Origin: Branchiostoma lanceolatum
Lineage: Eukaryota; Chordata; Leptocardii; Amphioxiformes; Branchiostomatidae
Direction: 5' to 3'
DNA: 64,000 nt
Assembly: GCF_035083965.1 (NCBI RefSeq)
Contig: NC_089727.1
Location: 5,399,501-5,463,500, forward strand
The translations under genes and the position numbers were made by a program. The notes beneath the pieces are model-generated. The model saw nothing but the letters and a program-made list of their open reading frames with translations, was not told the DNA's origin and ran no database searches. Shown piece after piece: positions 10,559-25,500 of this stretch (its first letter is position 1; each line of letters begins with the position of its first letter).

Positions 10559-13500
10559 ATGTGGAAGGCAGTGGTAACTGCAGCTGTAGCCTTTGCGCTG
10601 CTTCTCTGTCAGAGCAGCTCACTAGATAACGGACTGGCTCGGACCCCGCCCATGGGCTGGCTGGCCTGGGAGCGGTTCAGGTGCAATGTGGACTGTGTGG
10701 ACGACCCATACAACTGTATCAGGTTAGTGGGTTTTTTTTCAATGGTTATAACATATACAGTCAAACCTGTACAAGAAAACCACTCATGATCAGGGGACAG
10801 ATTATATCTGGTCTATGTGGACTGGTGGTCACTAGGGGTGGGTACCGGTACAGAAGATTCAGGTCCAGTCCAGGTCCAGGTCCAGAGGGTCAGGTCCAGG
10901 TCCGGACCTGTACCTGTACCTGATTATAGTCGTGTCTCAGTACATCATATTTTGGAGAGCGAGACACTAGTAAAGGCCTTTGTGAGTCCTACGGGTTATG
11001 TTCAAATTGTATATTAGAATTATCGGTGCATATTAATATGCAAAAAGAAAACGAAGATGTACCGAAGCATGCAACCATGTATTCAAGGTAACTTTTATCT
11101 CACAAAAGTGATTCATAGCAACATTGTTCTCCTTTGAGTACAATGTAGTTGACAACAACTATATACATTATGACCAGAATTTTCTAATCGGTCCATATGC
11201 CGGTCCACTGAATTTTTCCGGACCGGTTTTTTTGGACCGGTCCATAACAAAATACCGGTTTTGGACCGGTACACTGTACCGGTACCCACCCCTAGTGGTC
11301 ACTATAGACCAGGGCTGCCTCCAGGACTAGGGGTGGGTACCGGTACATAAAATTCAGGTCCGGTCCAGGTCCAGGTCCAGAGGGTCAGGTCCAGGTCCGG
11401 ACCTGTACCTGTACCTGATTATAGTAGTGTCGCAGTACATCATATTTTGGAGAGCGAGACACACGTAAAAGTCTCCAAACGTCAAGTCTGGAACGATATA
11501 ATTTCTTAGGTTTGCACTTTGTCTCAAAACTATAACTATACTCTCTTCGCCGTCTGTTTACTCATCCTTCAAGTGTTTCTAGATATGATTCACAGCTAAC
11601 GTTATCGAAAACGACTCGTTAATCTGCTGTTTTGTATTTTCTTAAACCAGTTATGTGGCCGCCTGCTGGTAGCCTGGTACTATGAATTTTCTAATCGGTC
11701 CATAGGCCGGTCCACTGATTTTTTACGGACCGGTTTTTTTGGACCGGTCCATTAAGAAATACCGGTTTTGTACCGGTACACGGTACCGGTACCCACCCCT
11801 ATCCAGGACCCATCCCTCCGTCCTGGGATGGAAACTTGCTTGTTGGGGCAGAAAAAAATTGTCACCGTTTGTCCAGAAAAACTTAACTTAATGATATGAA
11901 ATTGATGAAAAATGTATTTTTGTAAGCTTAAAATGACAAGTTCAACAAAGAAAGCCAACAATATGGGCTTCCAAACAATGAGTAGGACAAAATTCTGCAG
12001 TCAGCTTGGCTATAGACGGGATTCTCGATTATTGGTTCAATGGGGAAAATTATCTATGAGGGCACAAAAATGGTTACATTGACCAGGTGGTCCTTATATG
12101 TAGGTGGTCATGGGTTTGACTGTATAAGTACACTATAAGGTACATTTTTTTTCATTGGAGGAAGCTAGGTGGATGTTGATTTCAATGAAGTAACAAATTG
12201 ATGCCATGTCTCAAGATCTACATGATCACAACGAAAGAGATTCTTTGTTTACTTCCCAGTGAGCGACTCTTTATGCAGATGGCGGACCGTTTGGCAGAGG
12301 ACGGGTGGAAGGAGCTCGGGTACAACTACATCAACATAGACGACTGCTGGATGTCCATGGACAGGGACGAGCAGGGAAACCTGTACGCCAACAAGACAAG
12401 GTTCCCTAACGGCATCAAGAAGCTGGCTGACTATGTTAGTACAGGATTTCGAATAGATAATTCTAGAATTTAAATATCACTGCCATACCTATATACGTTG
12501 ATGAAGGTTAGACATCCAGGTAATAAGATACGCCAAAAATAATTACTCAAGCAACTGGATAAGATTTTGAAACAGTCTGACGTTTCAGATAGCATCCGCT
12601 ATCTTTCGTCAGTGACTGAAGAAGGATCTGGTAGAACTAGGTTTTATACCAGGAAAGATAGCGGATGCTATCTGAAACGTCTGACTGTTTCAAAATCTTA
12701 TCCAGTTGCTTGAGTAATTATTTTTGCCGTGCCATACCTATAGTTGCTACCCTTGCTTGTTACATGATCTATACTAGCTTTGGGATACCAGATTAACTTC
12801 TAAATGTCTTCATGAAGAAACATGCACGTCTAGCAAAAGACGAAATGTTCATGTAATATGTCATCTCAAAACTGTAAATTTGTCTACACATTTTACGAAG
12901 AAGGAACAGACTTCATAGATATAAATGGAATATAGCATAATATTCTGACTTGTTTTAACATGTCAGTTTTCTGATGCGTTTAGCCTATGTTGGGTATTTC
13001 TATGCTAAAAAGGTCATCGTCATCATCATAAAGTTCTTCATAAACCCAAATTTCCTTGGATGCTCACAGGTGCATTCTAAAGGCTTGAAGCTGGGGATCT
13101 ACCTGGACTTCGGTACCCACACCTGTGGAGGGTACCCCGGCTCCATCAAGTACCTGCAGAAAGATGCTGAGACCATCGCCGGCTGGGGGATCGACATGCT
13201 CAAGATGGACGGTTGCTATGCCAACGTGTCGGACATGTCTTGGGGTATGTAGCATTTGTTGTGTTCTAATCATTTTCACAAAGTCCTGAGCTTTCTACTG
13301 TTTACCAGTTGTAAAGCAGAATGTGATGGGTTAATGATCTGCATGAATGCATTTCTTACCGAAGTATGTTCTTAGGATTAATGTGTCCAAATTTCATTCA
13401 TAAAAACCTGACCACTTTCTGGCAACTAGCCCTGGAGTGCATGAGTTTGAGCGTGTGAAAAAGTGTCTTTTGATGTTGGACCCTCCCTGTAATACGACAT

Positions 13501-16500
13501 ATATGGCATGTAGTGAATATGGCATCTAATGGCTGAAGATTCCAGACTTACCAGTGATATTTTGACTACTACAGGCTATCCCGATATGGAGATGTACATG
13601 AACAAGACAGGACGACCCATCCTGTTCTCCTGCAGCTGGCCTGCTTATGCTGGGGGCATCAAGGTTGATTTTTGTCTCTACATGTAACATCTAACGTAAT
13701 TCCACCAGGGTACATAATTCCACCACCCTGAAAAGATACATACAAATAGATCTCCAACCCAACATTCCCCAGGCAGTATAATGCACTCCTGTATAACTAA
13801 ACTGTGTATACTTGGGGGGGGGGTGCTGCACTAAAGATCTTTCAAACCTGTAATTGTTTTTCCAAGTGATGGATTTATGTAACCCGGCGGATTAATATTA
13901 ATGGCGGTTAGTTAGGAACGATTCTGGCTCTTGATTGGACTAACATGCTTTTAACTAAAGCCCCTGTCACACATAGCTGACCATGGCCTCCCGACCTTCT
14001 CCAGACCATGGTTGGGAGTTAGTTGTTAGCAATGTTATCTGTGGTTAGGAGTTGGTTGGTGAGGTTGCCCACTGGTCTTTAAAAGTCGTCTGTGCCAGAC
14101 AAATTAAACTAGGGAAAGTCATAATCTTGTCAGATGCAAGTGAACTGGAGGTAGAATAGGATGGATTCCAGGCTACTCTCAACCTAGCTGGGTTGGAGAG
14201 TGGTCAGGATCAAAGTTGTAGGAAGGTCCTGAATGTGTGACAGGAACTTGATTTACCATGAGTTGCTGGCTCTTGATTGGCCAAGAGTTACTGACTCATA
14301 CCAGGCTTGCTCCTGATTGGTGAAGACTTGTCTGTTATGTCCTACTGTAAGTTAGAATGCTGAGGAGTCAATGGAGGGATCTAGCATGGTCTTTCATGTT
14401 AGCTGTTGTAAGATCACTTTCATGTACAAACATAGGTCGACTACTCTGTCCTGGGCAAACACTGCAATGCGTGGCGCAACTACGACGACATCCAGGACTC
14501 GTGGGACAGCGTCACCCACATCATTGACTGGTTCGGAGACAACCAGGATGTTCTTGCCCCCGCCGCTGGCCCCGGTCACTGGAATGACCCCGACATGGTA
14601 TGTACATTCCTATGTCAAGAAAATAACATTTTAAAATTCTGTCCAGGTGAACTATACTGCTATAGGGGACCACTGCAACATGTGGCGGAACTACGGAGAC
14701 ATCCAGGATTCGTGGGATAGCGTGACCAACATCATTGACTGGTACGGAAACAACCAGGATATCCTGGTTCCTGCCGCCGCGCCCGGGCAGTGGAACGATC
14801 CGGACATGGTGGGTGGGGGTGGTGGTGACGGGCGTGACTGCATGGACTTATTAACTAATAATGCATGTTCTCCCTAATTAGTCTACTTGAAATAGGTGTT
14901 TTCAGCTTTTGAAACTTATCAATCTAACATTCATTTCTTCTTGTCTGATGTTATATTTCTTGATGATACATGTACATTTGCTTGATACATGGTCATGACT
15001 GCATGAACTTGTCAACTACTAATGCATGTTCACATTTATTAGCAGGCTTGAAATAGATGTTTAGCTTTTGAATATTAAGAATCTAATGTTCATTTCTTCT
15101 TATTTGATGTTTTATTTCTTCACAATTTTTTTTTTTTTCACTTCTATTCATCTCTCTCTTGTTTGACTTTTAATTGATTGTTGATGAAATGATGTCAGTG
15201 AATTTGCAAATTCCTGCTTTTCAGAACTGTACAAAACTGTTTTGAATGCTGGAATGACTGTAGTTTCACCACAATATTTGTACTGACACTGCAAACATTC
15301 TGTCATCAGCTGATAGTTGGAGACTACAGTTTGAGTTACGAGGAGTCTAAAGCCCAGATGGCCATGTGGGCGATCCTGGCTGCCCCTCTCTTCATGTCCA
15401 ACGATCTCCGTTCGATCTCCCCCGAGGCCAGGACCATCCTCATGAACAAGGAGGTCATCAGGATCAGCCAGGACTCACTGGGCATGCAGGGGAGGAGAGT
15501 CATCAAGGTAGGTCATGCAAGGTTCTTCTGAATATGATTGTCAATAGGGCTGTGTACCGATACATAGAGCTGTGTACCTAAACAAATTTTAGGTACAGGT
15601 ACAGGTACAGGTACACAGGTTAAGGTACAGGTCCGGACCTGAACCTGTCCCTAAACTACTTGTTCAGAAAATGGTAGATTTTAGATAAGGACAAAGCATG
15701 TTTGAACTGGTAACAACATAATATTTAATTGTGCTAGGTATTATTTTTATGAAAACACAGATGAAAATTTGACTCCATCTTATTTTGTTACTAATAACGA
15801 GTCATTCCCACTACAAAGATGAAAATGTTGCACTGGAAAATTAAGGAAACATTCCATGGCTGTTGAAATCAGCACCATGTTGAATTTGATATTCTCCCAA
15901 AAGTATCTCTGTCATCATTGAAGACCACAGGCTACTTTCAGGTACAGGCTAGGTCTGGACTTAAAATCTCTGTACTGGCACTTGTACCTGATGTTACGTT
16001 TAGGTACACAGCCCTGTCATTGATCTGCACTTTAGATATTGCATTAGGTTGTAATTATGCTTTGAATCTTAATTTTGCTGCAATATGCTTGTATTTGTTG
16101 ATGTTGCTGCTTACAATCAAACCTGTCATTCTTCCTCTGCTTGAAATCAGGAGCACGGAATAGAAGTGTGGACGAGAGTCATAGAAAACAAGGCTTTCCC
16201 CTCGTATGCTGTGGTTTTCCTGAACAGGCGAGACGACGGGATGCCGTACAAATATTCGCTCACTCTAGACGAGATTGGGTTTGAATACAACATGGGATAT
16301 GAATTGTCAGAAGTATTCTCTGGCCAACACTATGGTCATTATGATTTGAAACGTGTTTTGACTCTGCATATCAATCCATCAGGTGTGGTTATGATATATG
16401 CTGTGCCTATGTCATAATGCTTGAACACCACAGTCCATTGTAATTGTAAGCAGGTGTTCAGTGACTGTCTTGGTGGCATTTTAGACTCAAAGTCAAATTT

Positions 16501-19500
16501 TTGTCCAATCAAGGATTATATTTCTTCATCTGTTGTGAATATTTTGTCTGGTCTAAATTGCAAAAAAAGTGTAGAAAAATCCTGTGTTTTGGTTAAGCTT
16601 TGACCGTGGTGAGTCACACTTAGACATGAATGCATTATACATCAGACTGCCTCACCCCTCCAATACCAATGGACCACTACTAACGTTATCATGTAGCAAA
16701 ATGACAGGTTGCATCGGGAGTGCATCATGGGCCAGGCTTTCATCTTGAGTAATTGATACTATGCAAATGATAACAACATAGGATTTCTTTAGACAAGACT
16801 AAAAAGTCAGAGCAAGATATTCCATCTATAAACTACATGTATCATTATTCAGGCATAGATTTTATCTAAAATTTTTTGCATGTGGGCTCATTCAGAGTGA
16901 TGTTTTTCATATCATATTTCTATCTGTTACTTTGACCACTTCTTATTCCTAGCATAGCTATTGATACTTTGTGACAATGCTCTAAAGTTGAATTATATCA
17001 TCATGCTTGAGCTTGTTTGATTTCTGCCTTTGCCTGAATGATCATTATAGTGCTTTAAATTACAGTTTTTGTTTGTAAAATAAATGAAATTGCATTATCT
17101 AAAGAGCTGATGCTTGATCAGAATATGCTTTGCAATTCTACAAGATTGTAGAAGAGTTTGTATCAATAATCTTATATCAAGACCACTTGGTTTTGGAAGC
17201 TGCAATATATTGGATGTAAAATTTATGGAAATCAGCATTAAAGATATGTTATTCAAGTGACCACCAGAATCAATGGCTGAACGAATCATTATTGTTTGCT
17301 TTGATTACTGCTCAAGACCAATGATTTTTGTGATATTCAGCTGATATAACAAGACATGAGCTAGATAGTATTAGCTATGAGTCATTCATATTATTAATCT
17401 AACAAATATGAATATTGTCTGTCCATGGAAAACTGTCCAAGATCAAATATGTTTAAGTTTTGTTGTCATCAGGGAACATGGATAGTAAAAATTCCCTGTC
17501 CTGATGATTTTGAAAGAAAGAAGACCAGCTAGTTATAGAAGTAGAGAAAGACCCCAATTTGTCAGTGTTACACATGATTGTGTAAGTAAAACTTAACACC
17601 TGATAGATCCTATAGCTGTAGAGACATTGTGTACCACAAAATGTTGAAACCAGCATATGACCTGCACAGCTGAGCCCTGACATACTTTTCAGTTGGTATG
17701 GAATTGCATATGCAAAGGGAGCTTTTGTATTGTTACTGTTGCGGTAACTGAGATTTGTGAGCAGTGTAAGATTGATCGTAGTCGTAGAACACTACATCCC
17801 TGATGTCCATGGAGGCCATTTATGAAGTTGTTTTGACCAAGCCTCATTTGGACCTTCCAGACACACAGTTAAGTTCATTAACAGTTACTGGTATTAGCAT
17901 GGCATTTTCCATTAGATTCTGTATTACATGGAAAACATTATCTACCTGCTGATTTGTGCATGCATTGGTAATATGTCCCAACATGATGTCGAAGTTATGT
18001 TCGGACATGAAAGAAACGCACCACTATTCTAAAGATTTCAAACCAATCTTAGAATGACATTTTCCCTAAAATTCTGTATTGCAGATAATTTTGATTTATC
18101 TGACTCATGCATGCATTTGTTACATGTTCGAACGAAGATCTTAAACTGCTTTTCAACATTATCTTCAAACAACTCTTAAAGATTACTGATGAAATGAATC
18201 ACACTTTTGGGCTATGCATCACAAACTGACACGACCTTTATTAATATTCAAAGGGGACCAACAAAGTGGAGACCTGGGTAAGGCAGGTCCAGACGAAGGA
18301 CACCTATGCAGTCGCCTTCCTGAACAGACGAGAGGACGGGATGCCCTATAACCACACACTGACACTGGGCAGTCTCAATCTCACCTCTACCATGGGGTAC
18401 GAGGTGGTGGATGTCTACACAAACCACCGCTATGGCCACTTCGGCTTGGACACTAAACTTACTGTCAGTATCGATCCTAATGGTGTGGTATTTGTCTATG
18501 CCTACCCGTCCAAGTGAACACACAAAGCTGTGGGCTATTGTGATGAAATATGCCAAGTTGAAGGTACATCTAGATCTGTATCACTAGCTAACATCTTACA
18601 AATTTCCCATCGCGAAATAGAATCGCTTTGACGTATTAATAAATGTTTCAGAAATATTGCACGCAAAAAGTATGCTACCCACCACGACGTTAGAGAATCT
18701 ATTTAACAGTGCCTGTGTAGAAAAGCTGTACTTCAGAAGAAATGTTTCAAATGTACTATCTCCTTAGTTTTGTTGCAATGCTTTTTTCACACTGACTTCG
18801 CATGGAAAGCAAATAAAGCACGAATAAAGAGTCTCTGTTTGTGAATCTGTTGATGTTTGTTTTAGTTGTGTCGTTACTTTTAATCCAGAGTGCTACCATC
18901 ATCTGAAAAGATGGAAGGATGCCTACTACCTTTAATGACATTAAAACAGTAAGAATGCCGAATCTCTGATGTCGTTGGATTCCTGTCATATTTGAGGTTC
19001 TTCGGCGATACACCCTCGTTTTCAGTCACCGTGCATTTTTCAGGAACCTTCCTGATAAGAACAAAAGAACAATCAGCTGAAACGAACAATTTAGATGCCT
19101 GCTTTGAAGAGTACGCTTTCAATTTGTAAAAAGGAACTTTTCATTCTTCTTGAGATTTCAAAGCAAATAATCTGCTTGCACTAAATCTGAGAAAATAAGC
19201 AATTGACAAAACGTCCTTGCAATCGCGTTTTGGCTATATTCAGTATAACTGACACGATTTCATTGACTTTGAAGGGAGACAACAAGATTGAGACATGGGT
19301 TAGACCCATTGAAAGGCAGGACACGTATGCAGTCGCCTTCCTGAACAGGCGGTCGGACGGGATCCCCTATAACCACACACTGACTCTGGGCAGTCTGAAT
19401 TTCACCTATCCCGTGGGGTACGAGGTGGTCGATGCCTTTGAATACCGCTACTACGGTCACCTAAGGCTCGTGGTCGTTTTAGAAATGACAGTTCTGCTCA

Positions 19501-22500
19501 CAAAACAAAATTTGTTATGTGTCACCAGCTGACATTATCAGGCTTCAAACTCTTGCTTTGTAAAGTTAGGAAGTTGGTTCGTATCATCCAGCATTTTGTA
19601 TTGCCGTTGCTTGCCCTACTTATAGCGAAGAAACTTTATTTGATAGAGTCAATCACCACTTAGACCGACTTCAGGTTATACAGAAACTGATATTTCCATA
19701 TGCTGCTATCATGTTCAATATTCACATAATATGTTGGTATGATTGTACACTTGATAATTGTTGTACCTACATTGAAAGTGTTCATATTTACTTAGCTATA
19801 AGTGTTTTCATTCAAGAAGATTAGTTTCATAGAGTTATTGCCAAAGCTTGCCATACTTTTTACCTTGTTCCACTGTTGCGCAATAAAGTTCATTCATAGT
19901 TTCTTAGAAGTTGTTGCCAAAGCTTGCCATACTTTTTTAATACCCGTTGTACCACTGTTGCCCAATAAAGTTCATTCATAGTATGCTATCAAAATATGGC
20001 CTCGTTACGAATAAACTTTGGATTGAAAGATACTTGAAGTTTCTCATACAGAATGATAGAATCCGTCTTTGTTCTTGGTTACTTTTATCACAGTGTGTTT
20101 TGTTAACTTTGTAATATAAAGTAAAGCTCGAATAAAGCGAGGTTGAAACATAAAAGAGTTGCTGTTCTTATTTTTAAATGTCGAACATTACAAGGGGGAT
20201 ACCAGCTTTGCCCATTCCAGTACAAGTTAAGCATGTCGCGTGTGTACATTAACTATTCAAGCCAGTTATCTTCTGTTGTAACAATTTGTTGCAAGTTATA
20301 AAAGGGGGCATGTACATCTATTTCTTATACCGTGTATCAACAATTGTTCCCTGAAGTTTTTAGCGGCATTTCTTGCGTGTTTTTTCAAGGGTGAGGACAA
20401 GATAGAGGTGTGGACGAGAGAGCTCGACGTCACATTTCTGCCGTCCTACGGGATCGCCTTCCTGAACCGACGGGCCGACGGGGAGCCGTTCAACTATACC
20501 TTAACTCTGGGAGACCTGCACTTTCAGTACATGATGGGATATGCTGTAGAGGACGTGTTTACCGGCCGTGAATACGGACACTATGACTTGTATAGAGAGC
20601 TGACAGTCAGTATCAATCCGAACGGGGTTGTTCTGCTGTACGCGTACCCGTCCAAGTAAACTCAAAGGCCACATCGTTCTCCGAATGCTGCATATAATGC
20701 CCCCCTCTCACTGGATCCGCGGCACGCTGGCGGCGTCGCTGCGGCCGATCGAATTTACAAAGCACTCAACGAATTTCATCGACACAAAACGAATCTTTTT
20801 AAGCTTTGTGTGTTTTATTCTCTTTGCGGTCATACTTCTACGTTTTGAATGATGTTCCCATACATGAAGTCAATGGTAACACCAATCAAGTTTAGGACGC
20901 AGCAACGCCGCCAGAGTGCCTCGGGTCCAGTGAGAGGGGGGCTTTAGTGACTGATATGCAGAGTCCCTACAGGGCCGTGTTGTATCTTGTCTCCTAAAAA
21001 GCTGCCTTCACGGACAGTAAATAGTAGTTGTTACTACGCCGACTTAAAATAGAATATCCTACAGCATCTTACAAGTTACTATAGTTTTATCATGTTTGCT
21101 TCATTGCACAAATTTTATTTAGAACCGTGTAGCCAACGTAGCTCTGAGACCCCGCTGCCTCATTCGAATGATATCGCCATTCATGTATTGTTTACTTACA
21201 ATAACGATAGCTAAAGGAGTATTTCTTGAATAAAGTAAGTTTGTAACACAAAGGAATATCTGTGTCTTGAATTTATTTTCAAATAAGACACGGGTTATTG
21301 AAGCTCATCATTTGCAAACGAGCCAATGCAATGGTTTGAAGTCAAGTCTTTCGAACTCTATCTTCTGTCCATTTTGCCAACACAGACACCATCTAATGAT
21401 ATAGCTTGTCCTTAAAACATTCACAACTTTATTCAAGTATGGTCACTGCAGCCTGTATTTTCAGACTCTCTGAAATCTAACGTGAACAAGTTGAACTTGA
21501 ATTCTGCAGCAAACACAATTTTCTATTTCATTCAAGGGAGACAACAAGATCGAAGTCTGGCTGAGAGACATCGAATACAGTTCGTACGGGATAGCATTCC
21601 TGAACAGGCGTACAGACGGCATGCCCTACAACTTCACCCTGACACTGCAGGACCTGAACTTCACCTACCTGAAGGGATACCACCTAGACGATCTGTATAG
21701 CGGCCAGCCTCTTGGTCATTTCGAACTAAACAGGAATCTTACTGTCAGTATGGCGCCCAACGGCGTGGTGTTGATCTATGCCTACCCGTCTGAATAAGAT
21801 GTGTATAGTAGGGAAATGTCAAGTTCAAAGGCGTGTTCATATCACAATACTGTACTGTCTTACAAATCTAACCAATATCAATGGTTGTACTTCAACTAGG
21901 CTCTATCATAAATCACAAACAGTTCCTGAATGGCAAATAGACAACGATTGAAAGATATGTGTGTTCTCTCGTACTCATGTTAAGCAGGCCTGAAACGATA
22001 TTCCGCTTACTCCGCTGCAACAACATTTGAATTTAAAAACACTTAACGTTAGACAGTATCGACGTATTCTCTGACCATCAAGCAATGCAAGAAAATAAAG
22101 TATTCTACTCCTCATTCGGCTGTGTAATCTTTATTTTTCTAGTAAGGATAGTTTGCAATAAGGGGCTATTCGTTCTTTTATCACTTGAACACTGAAGCGT
22201 GAAAATATATCAGCAAAAACCCTATTTCAGTATTTTTGAACTAGAAGCAGCGGCAACGTTCTCAACGTCTTAAGCCAACCGTGCTTCTAGATTACGAGGT
22301 TGGGACTCATATCCCGGACCACATGTCAGACTTCTAAAGTCTGTTGTAGATGTCCACCGGTCCTTCGGAAGGGCGGTTATAGTATGTTTTACTACACTTC
22401 TCGAGAAAGAGATAACTGCACGTATCTTCCTGCAGGATCATAACGGGATAGACGTGTGGACGAGGCCCATTGAATTCCCGGATATTCCCACCTACGGAGT

Positions 22501-25500
22501 CGCCTTTCTGAACAGACGGTCGGACGGGATACCTTACAACTACACCCTGACTCCGGGAGACCTCAGGCTTAAGTGCGGGTCCTGTTTAGGATATCAACTG
22601 ACCGACGTTTTCACCGGAAAGGATTACGGGCACTGCTCCTCGTCTCAAGAATTCACCGTCAGCGTCGTTCCCAACGGAGTTGTCATGGTTTATGCCGTCC
22701 CTACGTCACTGGACGTCACCTCGGACTGACGTTAATCGACCTGGCCTCAACAATAATAATGATACAAAGCGATAGCAATGCTCGTTTGCTACGTTACGTT
22801 ACATGTTTACTAGCTGCATTTGTAGGTCATGGTTTATTGATTGGCCAAACTTTTATACGAAATGCTTTCTTCATGTTGACCAAGTTTTTAGTTCATCAAA
22901 GATAATTTTGTAGGTTTCAATGAATTCACGAAATGCAATAAAATGACTCTTCTCAACATGTGTTGGTGTTGTTTTTAACGAAACATATGTACCTGCCCTT
23001 GGTGCTGATCTACCACCCCTTTGCTTTTGGAGCTATTGATTACTATACGGAATCCGCTCAACTGGGATGATAGGGTTGTCCTTCATGTAGCCCTTTTACG
23101 GAAAGTGTTCAGTACCAAGGAGAGACCCGTTAACACGTGTATGCATGTTGTGACGCATGGAGGACATGTGAAAGATGTTAAGTGACTCAACATAAGAGCT
23201 GTAAATGATTCAATAGATACAACAGTAGCATCTATCTGAACCCTATCATGAGTCTGGTTTACGAGAACGAGGCTAGGATATCGGAGTTCTAAATTCTGAT
23301 ATACACGCAATTGGTCCTTCGGAATGGAGGCTTTAGTATAAACTCTAGTATAGTATATAGTAGCATATCTAGAGAAAGGGAAAGATAACTCCATGTGTGT
23401 TCCTGCAGGATCATAACGGGATAGACGTGTGGTCGAGACCCATTGAATCCACAAAGGTTCCGTCCTACGGAGTCGCCTTCCTGAACAGACGGTCGGACGG
23501 GATACCTTACAACTACACCCTGACTCCGGGGGACCTCAACCTTACGTACGGATATGGATATCAACTGACCGACGTTTTCAGTGGACAGAGTTACGGTCAC
23601 TGCGCCCCGTTTCAAAATTTCACCGTCAGCGTCGTTCCCAACGGAGTTGTCGTGGTTTACGCCGTCCCTATGTCACTGGACGTCACCTCGGACTTGCGTT
23701 GATTAACTTGGCAGCAATATCTACCTTATGTATATGTCTGAGGTTAATAGTTGCGTATACAGATTATGGTTTATGATGAGCGGAGCTGTTGTATAAAGTG
23801 CTTTACGAATGTTGTACGTTTCCTAGTTCATCAAAGAGCCCTTTAGGTTCCAATAAATCACGAAATGCAATAAAATGTTTGTGCCTGACTTTTTTTAAAG
23901 CAAAACTAGTACTAAGACACCAAAACGAAGATCGGCACTTGTCCTTGGTGCTGATCTTCCATCCCCTTTGTTTTGGGACCAAGAATATATTCCGGTACTT
24001 TGTCACATATTGCTCTTGGGTACACTAGTGCGCTCAGCTGGGATGATACATGTGTCTTTAAAGCCTCCGTCACAAATCAAGAATTTAGCTCGGCCGACTT
24101 GTCGGCGAGCTCCAAATGGCGATTTTCGGGCGAAGTACGGCCGACGTCCTGTCGATTCTACGGGCTTCGGGCGAATTTTCGGAGCTCGGCCGACGTTCGC
24201 GGGTCACTGGAAGCTGCGCTTAAATTCAGCGAGGCCTCGGCGACGATTTTTGAACTCGCACAGCTCGTCAACAGTTTGCCCGTAGCTCGCCCGAGCAACG
24301 CCCAGCGCTCGGCCAATATTCGGGCGAGGATTTTAGACCTGATTTTTGATCGGTCGGAGGTCGCCCGAAATCTTCGACCTCGTGCGAGCCTCGCACGGGC
24401 TTTGTACAATAATCGGACGACCGTCGTCAGTGTTCCGGCCGACTCATGAAAAGTAAGGCGTGCTTCGGGCGAGCGTCTGGGCGAGCGTTGTACTGAGGTC
24501 AATGGGAGCTTGGACGGGCTCCGGCCGAACTCCTTATTGTTTATAGATAAAAGGGAACGACAGTTTGGTTTATAACATAAGATAATAACTAATACTTTAA
24601 TACATGTATTAACTAATACTGATATCAACTTGTCAAAGAATGCTGCCAAACTTTTCTAATGAAAGACGATTCAATTGCAAAGTTAGTTTTCATTGAAAAT
24701 TTTTTATAAATAAAATGTGGACACCGAAGACAATACTTCTTGTTTCTTTTTTGGTATTGGTTTGGACGTTTTAATTTATATATTAATGAGCTGAGGCTTG
24801 ACTTGACTTTTTTCCTCCACAAAATGACTACTTGAAAGTCCACTAAGTCATTATTGATCTATGTTTGCTGCCGAGACACGCCCATGCGTCTGCAAGGCGT
24901 CGATAGACTTATCAACGGTCGGCCGAAGCTCGGACGGCGTTCGCCCGAGCTTCGGTTGATCTCCATTAGGTGAAAATGCTTGGATCGGGGTTAAACGACT
25001 GATCTGTTGATTCGTGGCTCCTGCGCTAGTATTCGGATTGGTTTATGACGAAATTCCTGTTTAGATTATTATTTTCAGTGTGCCCACCCACTTCACTCAT
25101 GCCCGACAGATTTGCCACAACTCAGAAAGTAAAGTTGGTCCAAATTTGAGCTTGTTACCAGGTCAGTTGATTTTGACTTTGTCCGTGTCCAAGAGACGGT
25201 ACCGTCTTATGTGGGATTTATGATTATTAGTGTTCGACGGACGTCGCCCGAGCTCCGTTCAATTTGTGACGGGGCAGGTTTTCAGCGAATAATACGGTCG
25301 ACGCTCGGGCGAATTTGAAATTCGGCGAGCTTCCTGCGATCTACAAAATCGGCCGATGCTCGCATGAATTGTGACGCCGGCTTTATACAGCCTTTGTACG
25401 GAAAGCGTTCAGCACCAAGGAGAGACCCATTAACCTATATATGCATGTTGTGACGTATGGAGGACATGAACGCTTGCCAAAGTTATAACCACACCCTACA

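Noticed and set aside
13960-14245. Possible MITE bounded by CCCTGTCACACA and TGTGTGACAGG in NAGA intron 4
   Set aside because: Inverted ends are short and no target duplication could be fixed; suggestive only.
23973-24649. Long open frames on both strands at 24.0-24.6 kb
   Set aside because: They lie in the GC-rich inverted-repeat element, where stop codons are rare by composition; the translated sequences are Arg/Ala/Ser-rich and resemble no protein family.
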